64,000 nt of DNA, from NCBI RefSeq assembly GCF_036077095.1, contig NZ_CP107960.1, positions 8,494,001 through 8,558,000 on the forward strand, in the 5' to 3' direction. The position numbers and the translations under genes were made by a program. The stretch's first letter is position 1. Every line of letters starts with the position of its first letter. Under the pieces are notes generated by a model that was not told the origin of the DNA, ran no database searches, and was given only the letters and a program-made list of their open reading frames with translations. This DNA comes from Streptomyces sp. NBC_00376. Its GTDB lineage: Bacteria; Actinomycetota; Actinomycetes; Streptomycetales; Streptomycetaceae. This document shows positions 26,406-35,410 of the stretch, one piece after another.

Positions 26406-26586
26406 AGAACGATAAGAGTCGGTGCGGCAGTGGTCACCCCCTCCTCGACACCCGCCAACGAGCTCCGACGCCGCCCCGCACCTGGGCGGTCCTGGCCGGT
26501 GGGCGTGTTCGTCGGCGCGAACGACGGCGAGGAAGGCAAGGGCGAGTCTCCTGACTTGAGTGGGGTGTTGGGGTCTGGCTGGCTTT

Positions 26587-27273
26587 ATGGGCCGTGGAGA
26601 TCCGACGAACGCGGAGTGGGATCGGCTGGAGTCGTTCTTGCCTCCTGGTGGTGCGCGTGGAGGCCGCTGGAGCGATCACCGTCGGGTGATCAATGGGATT
26701 CTCTGCAGGGGGCCGGGCGGGGACGAACCAGGTCGATCCGGCTCTGCGGAGACTGGCGGTCCGGATGGAGGAGGTGGTCAGATCGGCGAGTGTCCGGGAC
26801 GTTCCCGCGGAGGATTCACCACGAGGCTTCACCTCGTCGCCGAGGGGCGATGCCGGCCCCTCGCCTTCGTCCTGACCCCCGGACACTACGGTGACGGCCC
26901 CCAGGTCGAGCGGGTGCTGGAGCAGGTCTCCGTGCCCCGAGCCGGAGTCGGCCTGCCTCGCACCCGTGCAGGCCTTGTCCTGGCGGACAGGGCCTGCACG
27001 TCCCGGCGGAACCGCCTCTACCTGCGACGACGCGGAATCCGGCACACCATCCCCGAACGTCTCGACCAGCAGAGGCATCGGGAGAACCGAGGTTCCCGAG
27101 GCGGTCGGACCGCCGGTTTCGACAGCGAGCGCTACAAGAAGCGCAGCACAGTCGAGCGCGCCATCAACCGTCTCAAAGGCTTCCGGGTCGTCGCCACCCG
27201 CTACGAGAAGCGTGCCAATATCCACCTCGGCACCGTCACGCTCGCAGCGCTCGCCATCCGGCTCCGAACATGA
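26587..27273 (+). pseudogene. IS5-family transposase with in-frame internal deletion
   Basis: From ATG 26587 the N-terminus is normal (NAEWDRLESFLPPGG, GRWSDHRRVINGIL), and the C-terminus too (IGECPGRSRGGFTTRLHLVA, YLRRRGIRHTIPERLDQQR, KKRSTVERAINRLKGFRVVA). Between them the segment carrying the first catalytic aspartate and surrounding helices is reduced to a glycine-rich joint. The frame stays open, but the protein of 228 residues lacks part of its active site. No terminal repeats were identified. Confidence 0.75.
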
Positions 27274-27375
27274 TCCGAGAACAGTGCCTAGTTCACGCCT
27301 GTCCGGCAGGCGCGCCCAACGTTGAGGCGCGAAGATGGAATCGTCCCGGTTCGCTGGTCGGCGGGAGGAGTGGAC

Positions 27376-27909
27376 ATGGAGATCAGGCCTCAGGCAGTCG
27401 TCCTCCCAAAGGGGACGGATCATCTCGAACAGGGGAAGTACGGGCCCGTTTTTCCCATGACTCCGGCGTGTTACGGGTTCACCATCGTCGCGCAGGTCAA
27501 GCCCGGTCACGCCGATGCCATGCGCGAGTACGGCTACTCGCTGGCCAAGGCGCTCGAACAGGATCCGTACCTTCTCGCGCCATTGAAGCTGCACTACCTG
27601 CGGTGGGTTCTCTTCGACGATGACACGCGCTTCATGTACCAGGGAATCTTCGACACAGACTTCGACAAGTACACCGAGGACGCCATCGCGCTGTTCTCGA
27701 AGGCGGGCGTGAGCACGGCGTTCGAGCATCTGGAAGGATTCCCCGAGGACTGGCGGACCAATCCGGAGGCGTTCGTCGGATTCGTCCGTGAGCACCACTG
27801 TCCGAGCTTCATCGAGTACGGAGAGTACCCGTACGTGACGGCGGACGAGATCAAGAAAGCCCTGCGGATCAAGAGCGCTCTGTCGGAGATACTCGACCAG
27901 ATGCAGTGA
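27376..27909 (+). CDS. Predicted dimeric alpha-beta-barrel protein of the DyP operon
   Basis: A 177-residue protein from ATG 27376, seven bases after GGAGG. The order of segments (YGFTIVAQVKPGHADAMREY, LHYLRWVLFDDDTRFMYQGI, DTDFDKYTEDAIALFSKAGV, FEHLEGFPEDW) suggests a ferredoxin-like dimeric alpha-beta barrel, the fold also used in each half of DyP peroxidases. I do not know a characterised homologue. It is the first gene of a tight four-gene operon, 16 bases before the next start, so it is likely to act with the peroxidase, perhaps as a partner or haem/substrate handler. That role is inference. Confidence 0.65.
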   Translation: MEIRPQAVVLPKGTDHLEQGKYGPVFPMTPACYGFTIVAQVKPGHADAMREYGYSLAKALEQDPYLLAPLKLHYLRWVLFDDDTRFMYQGIFDTDFDKYTEDAIALFSKAGVSTAFEHLEGFPEDWRTNPEAFVGFVREHHCPSFIEYGEYPYVTADEIKKALRIKSALSEILDQMQ

Positions 27910-27925
27910 GGCTGGGAGCTGGGCG

Positions 27926-28936
27926 ATGAGTGAGGCCAGAACAGCGCGGACCTACAACCAGCGGCACATTCCCCGGAAGTACACCCCTGCCGGACGGCGT
28001 GTGAGCATTTACGTCTCGTGGAGCTATCCCGCCGAGGCGAGCCGGAACGCGGCCGAACTGGACAACCGGTTCTCCACCATGACCGAGGTCCGGCGGGTGG
28101 CGTGGCCGGCCTACGAGGACCCGAAGTGGTCGGACCCTTACCAGTTCCAGCAGGGCATCGCGGGATCGCTGGAGCTGTTCTTCCGGGCCTGGGTGCCGTT
28201 CCAAGAATTCGTCGCGGAGGTCACCGGGCATCCTGTCCCGGTCTACCAGCGCATCGACCAGGCCGGTTTCCACACCCCCCTCGATGGGCGGGTACTCGAC
28301 GACACAGACGTCCTGTTCGTTTTCGGACTCGACCACATGATCACCGGACAGGAAGCCGAGCCCGGCGAGATCGAGGCCCTGCGGTCCTTCCTCTCGCGGG
28401 AGGACGCCCGCCTCGTCCTGGGACCCCATCACGACGTCGGCGCGTCGGACGACCTGTCCGTGCGCGAGGTGGAGTACCGCCACCACGGCGATCCCCTGGT
28501 GCCTCGCCAACAACGGTTCGCCACCTACGTCAGGGGTGTGATGAACGGCCTGGACGTGCCCGTCATCAACCAATACGGGCTGCGCCCCGCCACCGGTCGG
28601 GACAACCGGATCGTCCCCCTGTCGACCCTCAGGGATCTGGACGAGAAGGGATGGCTGAACGGGGTGACGAATTTCAACTTCCACATGCACCTGCCGCACT
28701 ACGCGGTGACGACCGACGAGCCGCAGGCCATCCATGTGCTGGCCCGGCAGCCGATCGACACGTCCCGGCCCCATCCGTTCACCAAGGACGGGAACACCGA
28801 GTTCAACATGCTCTTGTGGATGCCCCCTGGCGATGACCGCGCGGCAGACGTGCTGCTGGCCGATTCAACGATCTTCAGCACACTCTTCGGCGCCGACGAC
28901 AGCCTGCGGAACTTCTGGCGCAACCTCGTCTCGTAG
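27926..28936 (+). CDS. Conserved protein of unknown function in the DyP operon
   Basis: A 336-residue soluble protein with no signal peptide. The middle contains VLFVFGLDHMITGQEAEPGE, then IEALRSFLSREDARLVLGPH and HDVG, a strand-helix-strand arrangement that recalls class I glutamine-amidotransferase or ThuA-like folds, in which a domain end such as GGGLL.PHHD is common; there is no obvious catalytic Cys. Later segments are histidine-rich (FNFHMHLPHYAV, REVEYRHHGD), possibly for metal or haem. The sequence looks intact and under selection, and the gene is translated with its neighbours (16 and 21 bases apart). I do not recognise a named family. Confidence 0.6.
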   Translation: MSEARTARTYNQRHIPRKYTPAGRRVSIYVSWSYPAEASRNAAELDNRFSTMTEVRRVAWPAYEDPKWSDPYQFQQGIAGSLELFFRAWVPFQEFVAEVTGHPVPVYQRIDQAGFHTPLDGRVLDDTDVLFVFGLDHMITGQEAEPGEIEALRSFLSREDARLVLGPHHDVGASDDLSVREVEYRHHGDPLVPRQQRFATYVRGVMNGLDVPVINQYGLRPATGRDNRIVPLSTLRDLDEKGWLNGVTNFNFHMHLPHYAVTTDEPQAIHVLARQPIDTSRPHPFTKDGNTEFNMLLWMPPGDDRAADVLLADSTIFSTLFGADDSLRNFWRNLVS

Positions 28937-28957
28937 CGATGCCGCAGGGAGGCTGAT

Positions 28958-30292
28958 ATGAGTGCACCCACGGACGTCACGTTGGAACTCGACGACATCC
29001 AGCGCGGGGTCCTCAGCCCGCGCCCCACCCCGTACGCGGCGACGTACCTGGTCTTCCGTATCGACGACCGTTCCCAGGGCCGGGAGTTGATGCAGCGGGC
29101 AAGCACGGTGGCGACCTCCGCCGCCGACACCTCCAGCCCTCTCGGGAACACCTGGGTCAGTGTTGCAGTCACGTACTGGGGCCTGGAGGCACTGGGGACG
29201 CCACGTTCATCGCTGGCCACGTTCGCCTGGGAGCTCCGGCAGGGCATGGCCGCCCGTGCGCGGGCGCTGCGCGACGAGGGAACGAGCAGCCCGCAGCACT
29301 GGGAAGCACCTCTCGGCACGCACGACGTTCACGTGGTGATCACGGCCGTCGCACCCGACCCTCTGAGCTTGGAGGCGGCCATCGACCGCGCACGGCCCGC
29401 CTACGAACGCCTGTCCGGCGTGACAGCGATCTGGCGGCAGGACTGCTACGCCCTGCCCACCGAGAAGGAACACTTCGGCTACCTCGACAGCGTCAGCCAT
29501 CCGGCTGTCGAAGGCAGCGGTATCCCAGGGTCCAATAAGTTGGAAGCTCCTCTGAAGAGCGGGGAGTTCGTCCTCGGTTACCCCGATGAGATCGGCGGCG
29601 TCCAGACACCTCAGCCGCCCGTGCTGGGGCGCAACGGCAGCTACGCGGTCTTCCGCAAACTCCACCAGAACGTCGTCGCGTTCAGGCGCTACCTGAAGGA
29701 CAACTCCACCGGCGACCACGACGAGGAACTGATCGCCGCGAAGATCATGGGCCGCTGGCGCAGCGGGGCCCCACTGGCACTCGCCCCGGAGCGCGACGAC
29801 CAAGCCCTAGGCGCCGACCCCAACCGCCGCAACACCTTTCTGTACGAACAGGACGACCCGATGGGATTCACCACTCCCGGTGGCTGCCACATCCGCCGCG
29901 CCAACCCACGCGACGCCTCAGTTGCCGGAGAGGTGCGTCTGCACCGCATGATCCGGCGCGGCGCCGTGTACGGCCCGCCATTGCCGGAAGGAGTGCTGGA
30001 GGACGACGGAGCGGACCGCGGTCTGATGTTCGCGTTCATCGGCGCCCACCTGGGCCGCCAGTTCGAGTTCGTCCAGTCGGAGTGGATGAACGACGGCGTC
30101 TTTTTCGGGGCCGGCAGCATGAAGGACCCCGTCGTCGGCGCCGAGGACGGGCAGACCCGCTACACCATTCCTCGAAGGCCGGTGAGGCGTTGCCTGGCCC
30201 CGCTGCCCCGGTTCGTCGTCACCCGAGGAGGCGAGTACTGCTTCGTGCCGAGCCTGAGCGCCCTGCGCTGGCTCGGGGACCTCCACGACTGA
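28958..30292 (+). CDS. DyP-type haem peroxidase, divergent
   Basis: This 444-residue protein starts at ATG 28958 after GGAGG. The distal loop reads HFGYLDSVSHPAVEGSG, placing the catalytic Asp at 177; the family motif GxxDG has Ser in place of the last Gly. The proximal haem ligand is His311 in CHIRRANPRD, and the distal Arg is Arg367 in GRQFEFVQSEWMND. So the haem-binding and peroxide-cleaving residues are present. No Tat signal and no encapsulin-targeting tail are visible, so it is likely cytoplasmic. Known DyPs oxidise dyes, lignin-like phenols or haem-derived substrates with H2O2. Here it sits in an operon with two uncharacterised proteins and a transporter. Confidence 0.88.
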   Translation: MSAPTDVTLELDDIQRGVLSPRPTPYAATYLVFRIDDRSQGRELMQRASTVATSAADTSSPLGNTWVSVAVTYWGLEALGTPRSSLATFAWELRQGMAARARALRDEGTSSPQHWEAPLGTHDVHVVITAVAPDPLSLEAAIDRARPAYERLSGVTAIWRQDCYALPTEKEHFGYLDSVSHPAVEGSGIPGSNKLEAPLKSGEFVLGYPDEIGGVQTPQPPVLGRNGSYAVFRKLHQNVVAFRRYLKDNSTGDHDEELIAAKIMGRWRSGAPLALAPERDDQALGADPNRRNTFLYEQDDPMGFTTPGGCHIRRANPRDASVAGEVRLHRMIRRGAVYGPPLPEGVLEDDGADRGLMFAFIGAHLGRQFEFVQSEWMNDGVFFGAGSMKDPVVGAEDGQTRYTIPRRPVRRCLAPLPRFVVTRGGEYCFVPSLSALRWLGDLHD

Positions 30293-30309
30293 CAGGGCCG
30301 GCAAGCGCC

Positions 30310-31212
30310 ATGAATACCCTGCATCTCGTCCTCAACGCCGTCACTGTCATTTTCATCGCGGCCACCATGTTCGCCGCCGGCCTACGAGCCACCGTCCCGG
30401 CACTGCGCGGCGTCTTCGCCGACGTCCTCCTGCTGCTGCTGGCGCTGACCGCCAACATGATGGTCATCCCGCTGCTCGGCTGGGGCATCGGCTCCCTGCT
30501 CGGTCTCCCCTCAGCCTCCTTCACCGCCCTCATCCTGATCGCCTCGTCCCCGGGCGGCCCCTTCGGGGCGAAGCTGGCGACCGTACAGCAAGGCGACCTC
30601 GTCACAGGCGCGGCGATGCAGGTACTGCTCGCCTCCATCGGCAGCCTCACCTTCGCCCCCACCGCCAGCGCCGTGCTCAGCGCCGCCGACATCGGCACCA
30701 AGGTCTCCCTCGACGTCGGCGCACTCGTGCGGACAGTGGCGCTCCTGCAGCTCGTCCCGTTCGTCATCGGCCTGCTCCTGCGCCGCTACGCCGAACCCAC
30801 CGCACAGTCCTGGCATCCCACGGCAGCAGCCCTTTCCAGCATCACGTTCCTCATCGTGCTTGCAGGCATGCTGCTGGGCAGCTGGCACGATGTCGTCGAC
30901 CTCTTCGGCTCACTCGCCCTGCTCGCGGGTTTCCTGCTCGCCGCCTTCGCCTTCGCCCTGGGAACACTGCTGGCCACCGGCCCGATGACTCGCCGTACCA
31001 CCATGGGAGGCGTCGCCTCCGTGCGCAACGCCGGCCCCGCGCTGGCCGCCATCGGCCTCGCCTTCCCCGACCAGCCCACCGTCCTCGGCGCGCTCGCTGC
31101 CATACTCCTCAGCGGCCTGGCGGCATCCCTTCTGATCTCCACACTGCTCAGCAGGCGCAGGGGTGTTCCGAAGACGCCGCAGGAACACACCGACCAGGCG
31201 ACTACTCAGTGA
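30310..31212 (+). CDS. SBF (bile acid:sodium symporter)-family transporter
   Basis: A 300-residue membrane protein with about nine hydrophobic helices, from ATG 30310, 17 bases after the DyP stop. It lacks a clear ribosome binding site, so translation is probably coupled. The pattern FAAGLRATVPALRGVFADVL, LIASSPGGPFGAKLATVQQG and SVRNAGPALAAIGLAFPDQP matches the ten-helix SBF/ArsB-like fold, with the unwound core motifs rich in N, P and G. Such proteins move organic anions with sodium. Its place at the end of the peroxidase operon suggests that it imports the substrate or exports the product. Confidence 0.8.
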   Translation: MNTLHLVLNAVTVIFIAATMFAAGLRATVPALRGVFADVLLLLLALTANMMVIPLLGWGIGSLLGLPSASFTALILIASSPGGPFGAKLATVQQGDLVTGAAMQVLLASIGSLTFAPTASAVLSAADIGTKVSLDVGALVRTVALLQLVPFVIGLLLRRYAEPTAQSWHPTAAALSSITFLIVLAGMLLGSWHDVVDLFGSLALLAGFLLAAFAFALGTLLATGPMTRRTTMGGVASVRNAGPALAAIGLAFPDQPTVLGALAAILLSGLAASLLISTLLSRRRGVPKTPQEHTDQATTQ

Positions 31213-31399
31213 TTCGCTCACCGAAAATCAACTGCCCAGCCCGGCGAACGGCCTCCTTCGGCACCACAAACCGCCCCCTTGTCAGCAGGAAGATTCCCGC
31301 CCCCTGTCCGTTCTGCCCGCGTACCGCCTCTGCGGCAAGGACCTTGGGTTCCGCGACCTCCTGGTGGCCCTGGGTGTCGAGGTGGGCGATGTTCTCTGC

Positions 31400-31540
31400 C
31401 GTTCATCGCGCAGGTGCCGGTCGGACTTGGGCCGCCTGAGGCGGACGTTGAATGCCGGGACCGACAGGTGCAGTTCCCGGCACACGGGCTCGACCCCGAC
31501 GTCGTCGCGGAGTTGGTTGATCACCGCGTCAGCCTCGTGC
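31400..31540 (-). pseudogene. IS3-type orfB N-terminal remnant
   Basis: The minus strand reads PHEADAVINQLRDDVGVEPV, CRELHLSVPAFNVRLRRPKS, DRHLRDER, the helix-turn-helix start (HTH_21) of IS3-family orfB proteins. The frame is soon lost and no catalytic region follows. The rest of 31213-31955 shows no supported gene, although the minus strand near 31210-31400 has a coding-like stretch ending ERITE that I cannot assign. Confidence 0.45.
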
Positions 31541-31955
31541 GGGGCTGGTCGAGAGAGTGGTGTGAGCAGCACCACCTCCAAGCGTCCGCAGTGGTGCCGG
31601 CCGCCCGGCAAGAAGTCGGCCCGGAAGGGGGGCGGCGGCGAAGGCGGCGCGTGCCGGCACCCCGACTGGCGAAATCTGCGGCTGACGCCGACGCAGCTCA
31701 AAGCAATCAGTACCGCTTCTGAAGTTCTGAGGCGTCGGTGATCCCGTGTATCCGAAGTCTGCGTTGAGATTCCGTATTTCCCAGTTTGTATGAGGGCGGT
31801 TGGGGGACAAGGCGGTGACCGGATTGGGCCATGCGGGTGTCCGCGTACATGGTCTTGCGGGTGCCTGCAGGCCTCCGGGTGACCGATGCTGGTACCCCTT
31901 ACGAGCTGGTGCGTGATTGTCTTGGAGACGTGGGGGCCTGAGCTGGGGGTTTGTG

Positions 31956-32879
31956 TCAGCCGGTGGTGTTGCGGTCGGAGACGAGGCCAGCGACGGCCCG
32001 GTAGGTGACGGGCGGGGTCTCCCGGCGGTGGGTCCAGCGGACCAGTTGCTTCCAGCGTTTGTGATCGGCGAGGGCGTGTTCGACGGTAATGCGCTTCGAG
32101 GAGTGCCGGTGTCGGGCTCGTAGGCGGGCTTCGAGGACCTCGGGCGGGCTGATCTTGTTTCCCTTCCTGGGTGGGGTCACCGCCTGGCCGGGGTGATCGC
32201 GGCGGAGCCCGAGGCAGCCGTCGTCCAGGAGGACCTCCACGTCGGGAAAGTGCCGGAAACAGGTACCGATGTCTTCGTTGCGTGCGGCGGTCGCGTCGTG
32301 CATCCGCCCTGGCCGCAGGGCATCGGTCCAGAGCGTGCGGCCCTGATGGTCGGCGACGACGGTGGCCTTCATCGTGTTCTGTTTCTTCTTGCCCGAGACG
32401 AACGCACGGCGCCCGCCGCGGCCGGCCGGGGGCCGGCGGACCTGGACCTCGGTGGCGTCCAACCGCAGCTCGATGCCCTCGGCCTGGGCGTATGCGAACA
32501 CATCCGCCAGAGTCCGCAGCCGCAGGCCGGGCCGGTCCGGGACCGCGCATCCCCGCTCGGCCAGCAGCCCTCGTATCTCGCCGATCGCACGGGTGATGGT
32601 GGAGCGGTCAACGCCGAACAACAGCCCCAACGCCGCATGCGGCAAATCGTGCCGCAGGTGAATCAGCGTGGCCACGAGCCGGTCGACGAACACCAGCCGA
32701 TGCCGGGCACCGGCTCCTGCCTCGCGCTTCCTGGCCCCGCCGCGAGCTTCGTGACGACGCCCCTCGACCACGGCCTGCCACGGTCCCGCCAACTCCTCAA
32801 CCAGGGAGGCGAGATGCCCCCGGGAGACCCCTGTGAACACCTGATGCGCGAGAACCGTCCGACTGAGCATGATCGCCAC
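31956..32879 (-). CDS. IS5-type (DDE_Tnp_4) transposase, apparently intact
   Basis: A 307-residue transposase starting at GTG 32879 or the ATG three codons later. The N-terminal helix-turn-helix includes DVFAYAQAEGIELRLDATEV, with the first catalytic Asp in LDATEV; a second is in LRPGRMHDATAARNEDIG, and the Glu in TVEHALADHKRWK. KKKQNTMKATVVADHQGR is the usual core strand. The short words GCTGGTG (31905-31911) and its complement (32897-32903) may mark imperfect ends, giving an element of about 1 kb. A related but dead copy is at 34346-35320. Confidence 0.85.
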   Translation of the reverse strand: MAIMLSRTVLAHQVFTGVSRGHLASLVEELAGPWQAVVEGRRHEARGGARKREAGAGARHRLVFVDRLVATLIHLRHDLPHAALGLLFGVDRSTITRAIGEIRGLLAERGCAVPDRPGLRLRTLADVFAYAQAEGIELRLDATEVQVRRPPAGRGGRRAFVSGKKKQNTMKATVVADHQGRTLWTDALRPGRMHDATAARNEDIGTCFRHFPDVEVLLDDGCLGLRRDHPGQAVTPPRKGNKISPPEVLEARLRARHRHSSKRITVEHALADHKRWKQLVRWTHRRETPPVTYRAVAGLVSDRNTTG

Positions 32880-32915
32880 ATCCGGATCATGCCATCCACC
32901 AGCAAGAACACATCA

Positions 32916-32965
32916 CCGGGACTGCTGCATGATCGGGTGACAGCGGGGTTTATGCAGCCAGGGCT
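32916..32965. repeat. 50-bp direct repeat, copy 1
   Basis: The 50 bases from CCGGGACTGCTGCATGATCG to CAGCCAGGGCT are identical to 33685-33734. This copy includes the last codons of the IS3 orfB on the minus strand (ALAA then stop) and the bases beyond, so it is the natural 3' end of that element. Confidence 0.95.
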
Positions 32966-33699
32966 GCGGGTGGAGTCATGATGGTCTCGTACTCGACGGG
33001 GGTCAATCGGGCCAGGCGTCTCTGACGCCGGCGGCGGTGGTAGGTGCGCTCGATCCAGGTGACGATCGCGATCCGCAGCTCCTGACGGGTGGCCCAGGCA
33101 CGGCGGTCGAGGACGTTCTTCTGCAGCAGCGCGAAGAAGCTCTCCATGGCCGCGTTGTCGCCGACGGCACCGACCCGGCCCATCGATCCGATCATGCTGT
33201 GACGTGCGAGAACGACGACGAATTTCCGTGAGCGAAATTGCGACCCGCGGTCGGAATGCACGATGCATCCTGCGACCTGGCCGCGGCGGGCGACGGCGGA
33301 TTCAAGGGCTCTGACGGCGAGGCTGGACTTCATCCGGGCGTCGATGGAGTAGCCCACGATGCGGCCCGAGTAAACGTCCTTGACCGCGCACAGATACAGC
33401 TTGCCCTCGCCGGTGGCGTGCTCGGTGACGTCCGTCAGCCACAACCGGTTCGGCCCGGATGCGGTGAAATCTCGCCTCACCCGGTCGTCGTGGACCGGAG
33501 GGCCGACCTTGACGTTCTTGCCCCGGCCCCGCCGCTTACCGAACGCGCTCCACCAGCGGTTGTCGCGGCAGATCTTCCAAGCGGTCCGCTCGGCCATCGC
33601 CTCGCCGGCCGCACGGGCCTCATCGGCCAGGAAGCGGTGGCCGAACTCCGGGTCGTCGCGGTGAGCGGCGAACAGGGCGTTCGCCCGGGACTGCTGCAT
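32950..33699 (-). pseudogene. IS3-family orfB transposase, 5' truncated
   Basis: The rve-type catalytic domain is present on the minus strand: [18 protein letters not shown] with the first Asp, [16 protein letters not shown] with the second and [19 protein letters not shown] with the Glu, then [20 protein letters not shown]. The N-terminal third of orfB and all of orfA are missing; the reading frame begins abruptly inside the 50-bp repeat copy at 33685-33734. The DDE core may be intact, but the element cannot move without its other end. Confidence 0.8.
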
Positions 33700-33734
33700 G
33701 ATCGGGTGACAGCGGGGTTTATGCAGCCAGGGCT
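33685..33734. repeat. 50-bp direct repeat, copy 2
   Basis: Identical to 32916-32965. This copy abuts the truncated orfB on its left and ordinary flanking sequence on its right, so it looks like the last 50 bases of a second IS3 copy left behind after recombination or deletion. Confidence 0.95.
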
Positions 33735-33780
33735 CTCACGGTGGTTCGATCAGCCCTGACGCCCCTGGGAGACTGTCGAT

Positions 33781-34314
33781 ATGACTCGCCTGATCGTGGT
33801 TAGTGGCTACGACCCCCAATGGCCCGAGCGGTTCGAGGATCTGCGGCAGCGGCTGGCACCTCATGTCGCGGATCTGGCTGTGTCCATCGAGCATGTCGGC
33901 AGTACGGCCGTGCCCGGGTGCGCCGCCAAACCGATCATCGACCTCGAAATCGTGGTGGCCGAGGAGGTTGTCATGCCCGAGTTGATTTACCGGCTCGTCG
34001 GGCAGGGCTACCGACACGAAGGCAATCTAGGGATTCGGGGGCGTGAGGCATTCCAAGCCCCTTCTGCGGCTTCCAAACATCATTTGTACGGCGTGGTCGC
34101 AGGCTCAAAACCGCACCTTGATCACGTCCTACTCCGTGACTACCTGCGTCAGCGGCCCGATGAAGTACAGCGCTACAGTGCGTTGAAGATGGCACTGGCG
34201 CAGCGGTTGCCTGCCGACAGCGAGGGCAGGCTGGCCTACTCGGCGGCGAAGAGCGCTGTGGTGGAGGAACTGGTCGCGAAGGGCTACGCCGCTCGGGCCG
34301 CCAGCGGATCGTGA
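33781..34314 (+). CDS. GrpB-family protein (UPF0157, nucleotidyltransferase-like)
   Basis: A 177-residue protein from ATG 33781, ten bases after GGGAG. VVSGYDPQWPERFEDLRQRL, SIEHVGSTAVPGCAAKPIID and LEIVV are the family signature; the GST and D-x-E residues resemble the active site of minimal nucleotidyltransferases. KHHLYGVVAGSKPHLDHVLL and LRDYLRQRPDEVQRYSALK complete it. The length is normal and the gene appears intact, but its substrate is unknown. It is embedded between IS elements. Confidence 0.9.
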   Translation: MTRLIVVSGYDPQWPERFEDLRQRLAPHVADLAVSIEHVGSTAVPGCAAKPIIDLEIVVAEEVVMPELIYRLVGQGYRHEGNLGIRGREAFQAPSAASKHHLYGVVAGSKPHLDHVLLRDYLRQRPDEVQRYSALKMALAQRLPADSEGRLAYSAAKSAVVEELVAKGYAARAASGS

Positions 34315-34345
34315 CGTACGGCGGACCGCACGGGTTGGTGATGTT

Positions 34346-35320
34346 ATGACGCATTACCGAGCCCGCGCAGCCTTGTCCCATCCTGCCTTCTGCGGCCTCG
34401 ACCGTGCACATCTCGGCGGTTTGATCGACGAGTTGGCCAATCCCTGGACTGCCTGGTGCGAGTCCGCACTGCGCGAGCGCAGAGGCGGCGACCGTCGTCG
34501 GGCGGCCGGAGCCGGACCAGACCACAAGTTGGCCTTCACCGACCGGGTGCTGGTCACCGTGGTCTACCTGCGCCTGCAACTGCCCCACGCGGCCCTTGCC
34601 GAGCTGTACGGCGTGACCCGCCCCACCGTCACCCGAGCCATCCACGAGATCCGTCCGCTGCTCGCCGCCCGCGGCTTCGCCGTCCCTCACCGGCCCGGCA
34701 TTCGCCTGCGCACCCTGGCCGACGTCTTCGCCTACGCCGAAGCCGAAGGTGTCGAGCTGCGGATCGACGGCACCGAGACCCAGGTCCGGCGCCCCAAGGC
34801 CGGACGCTCCGGCCGCAAGGCTTTCGTCTCAGGCAAGAAGAAACAGAACACAGCCAAGACCACGACCATTGCCGACGGCTCAGGGCGTCTGCTGTGGTCC
34901 GGGGCCGACCGGCCCGGCCGGATGCACGACCAGACCGCCATGCGCACCGAGGGCATCACCGAGCAGCTGCGTCTGCATCCGCAGGTCAAGGCGAAGGTCG
35001 ATGAGGGCTACCGGGGCTTGGCCAACGGCCCCGACCAAGTGCAGGCTCCCCCGCGCAAGCCGAAGGACGAAGCACCGCTGGGCGAGAGGTACTCCTGGCG
35101 TGAGGAACGCCGACGCCATTCCTCGGCATGAATCTGCGTGGAGCACACCATCGGCGAGGTGAAGAAGTGGCGGCCGCTCCAGCGGTACATCGGACGGCGT
35201 GAGTACTACACGGAAACGCACGCTGCCATCGCCGGGCTGGTCTCCGACCGCGCGGCGCGAAGGCCCACCCGGCGACGCACCAGCACTGAGCTGGTGTTCA
35301 TTCGCCCGGCCGCCTGCTGA
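34346..35320 (+). pseudogene. IS5-type (DDE_Tnp_4) transposase with in-frame stop
   Basis: From ATG 34346 the frame runs through ADVFAYAEAEGVELRIDGTE, KKKQNTAKTTTIADGSGRLL and DRPGRMHDQTAMRTEGITE. It reaches a TGA at 35129-35131 and continues in the same frame as ICVEHTIGEVKKWRPLQRYI and AIAGLVSD. The stop most likely replaced an Arg CGA codon, just before the catalytic Glu in VEHTIGE. The protein is therefore cut before its third active-site residue. It is related to, but clearly different from, the intact copy at 31956-32879. Confidence 0.85.
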
Positions 35321-35410
35321 TCACCCACCAGTCAATCCGCCAGGCAAGCACGCCCCGACCTCAATCGCGTACCGAGTCGTAAGGGTCAACTGATCCTTGG
35401 CAGAACGCAG

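Noticed and set aside
27376..31212. Encapsulin cargo system
   Set aside because: The DyP has no C-terminal encapsulin-targeting tail, and no encapsulin shell gene is nearby.
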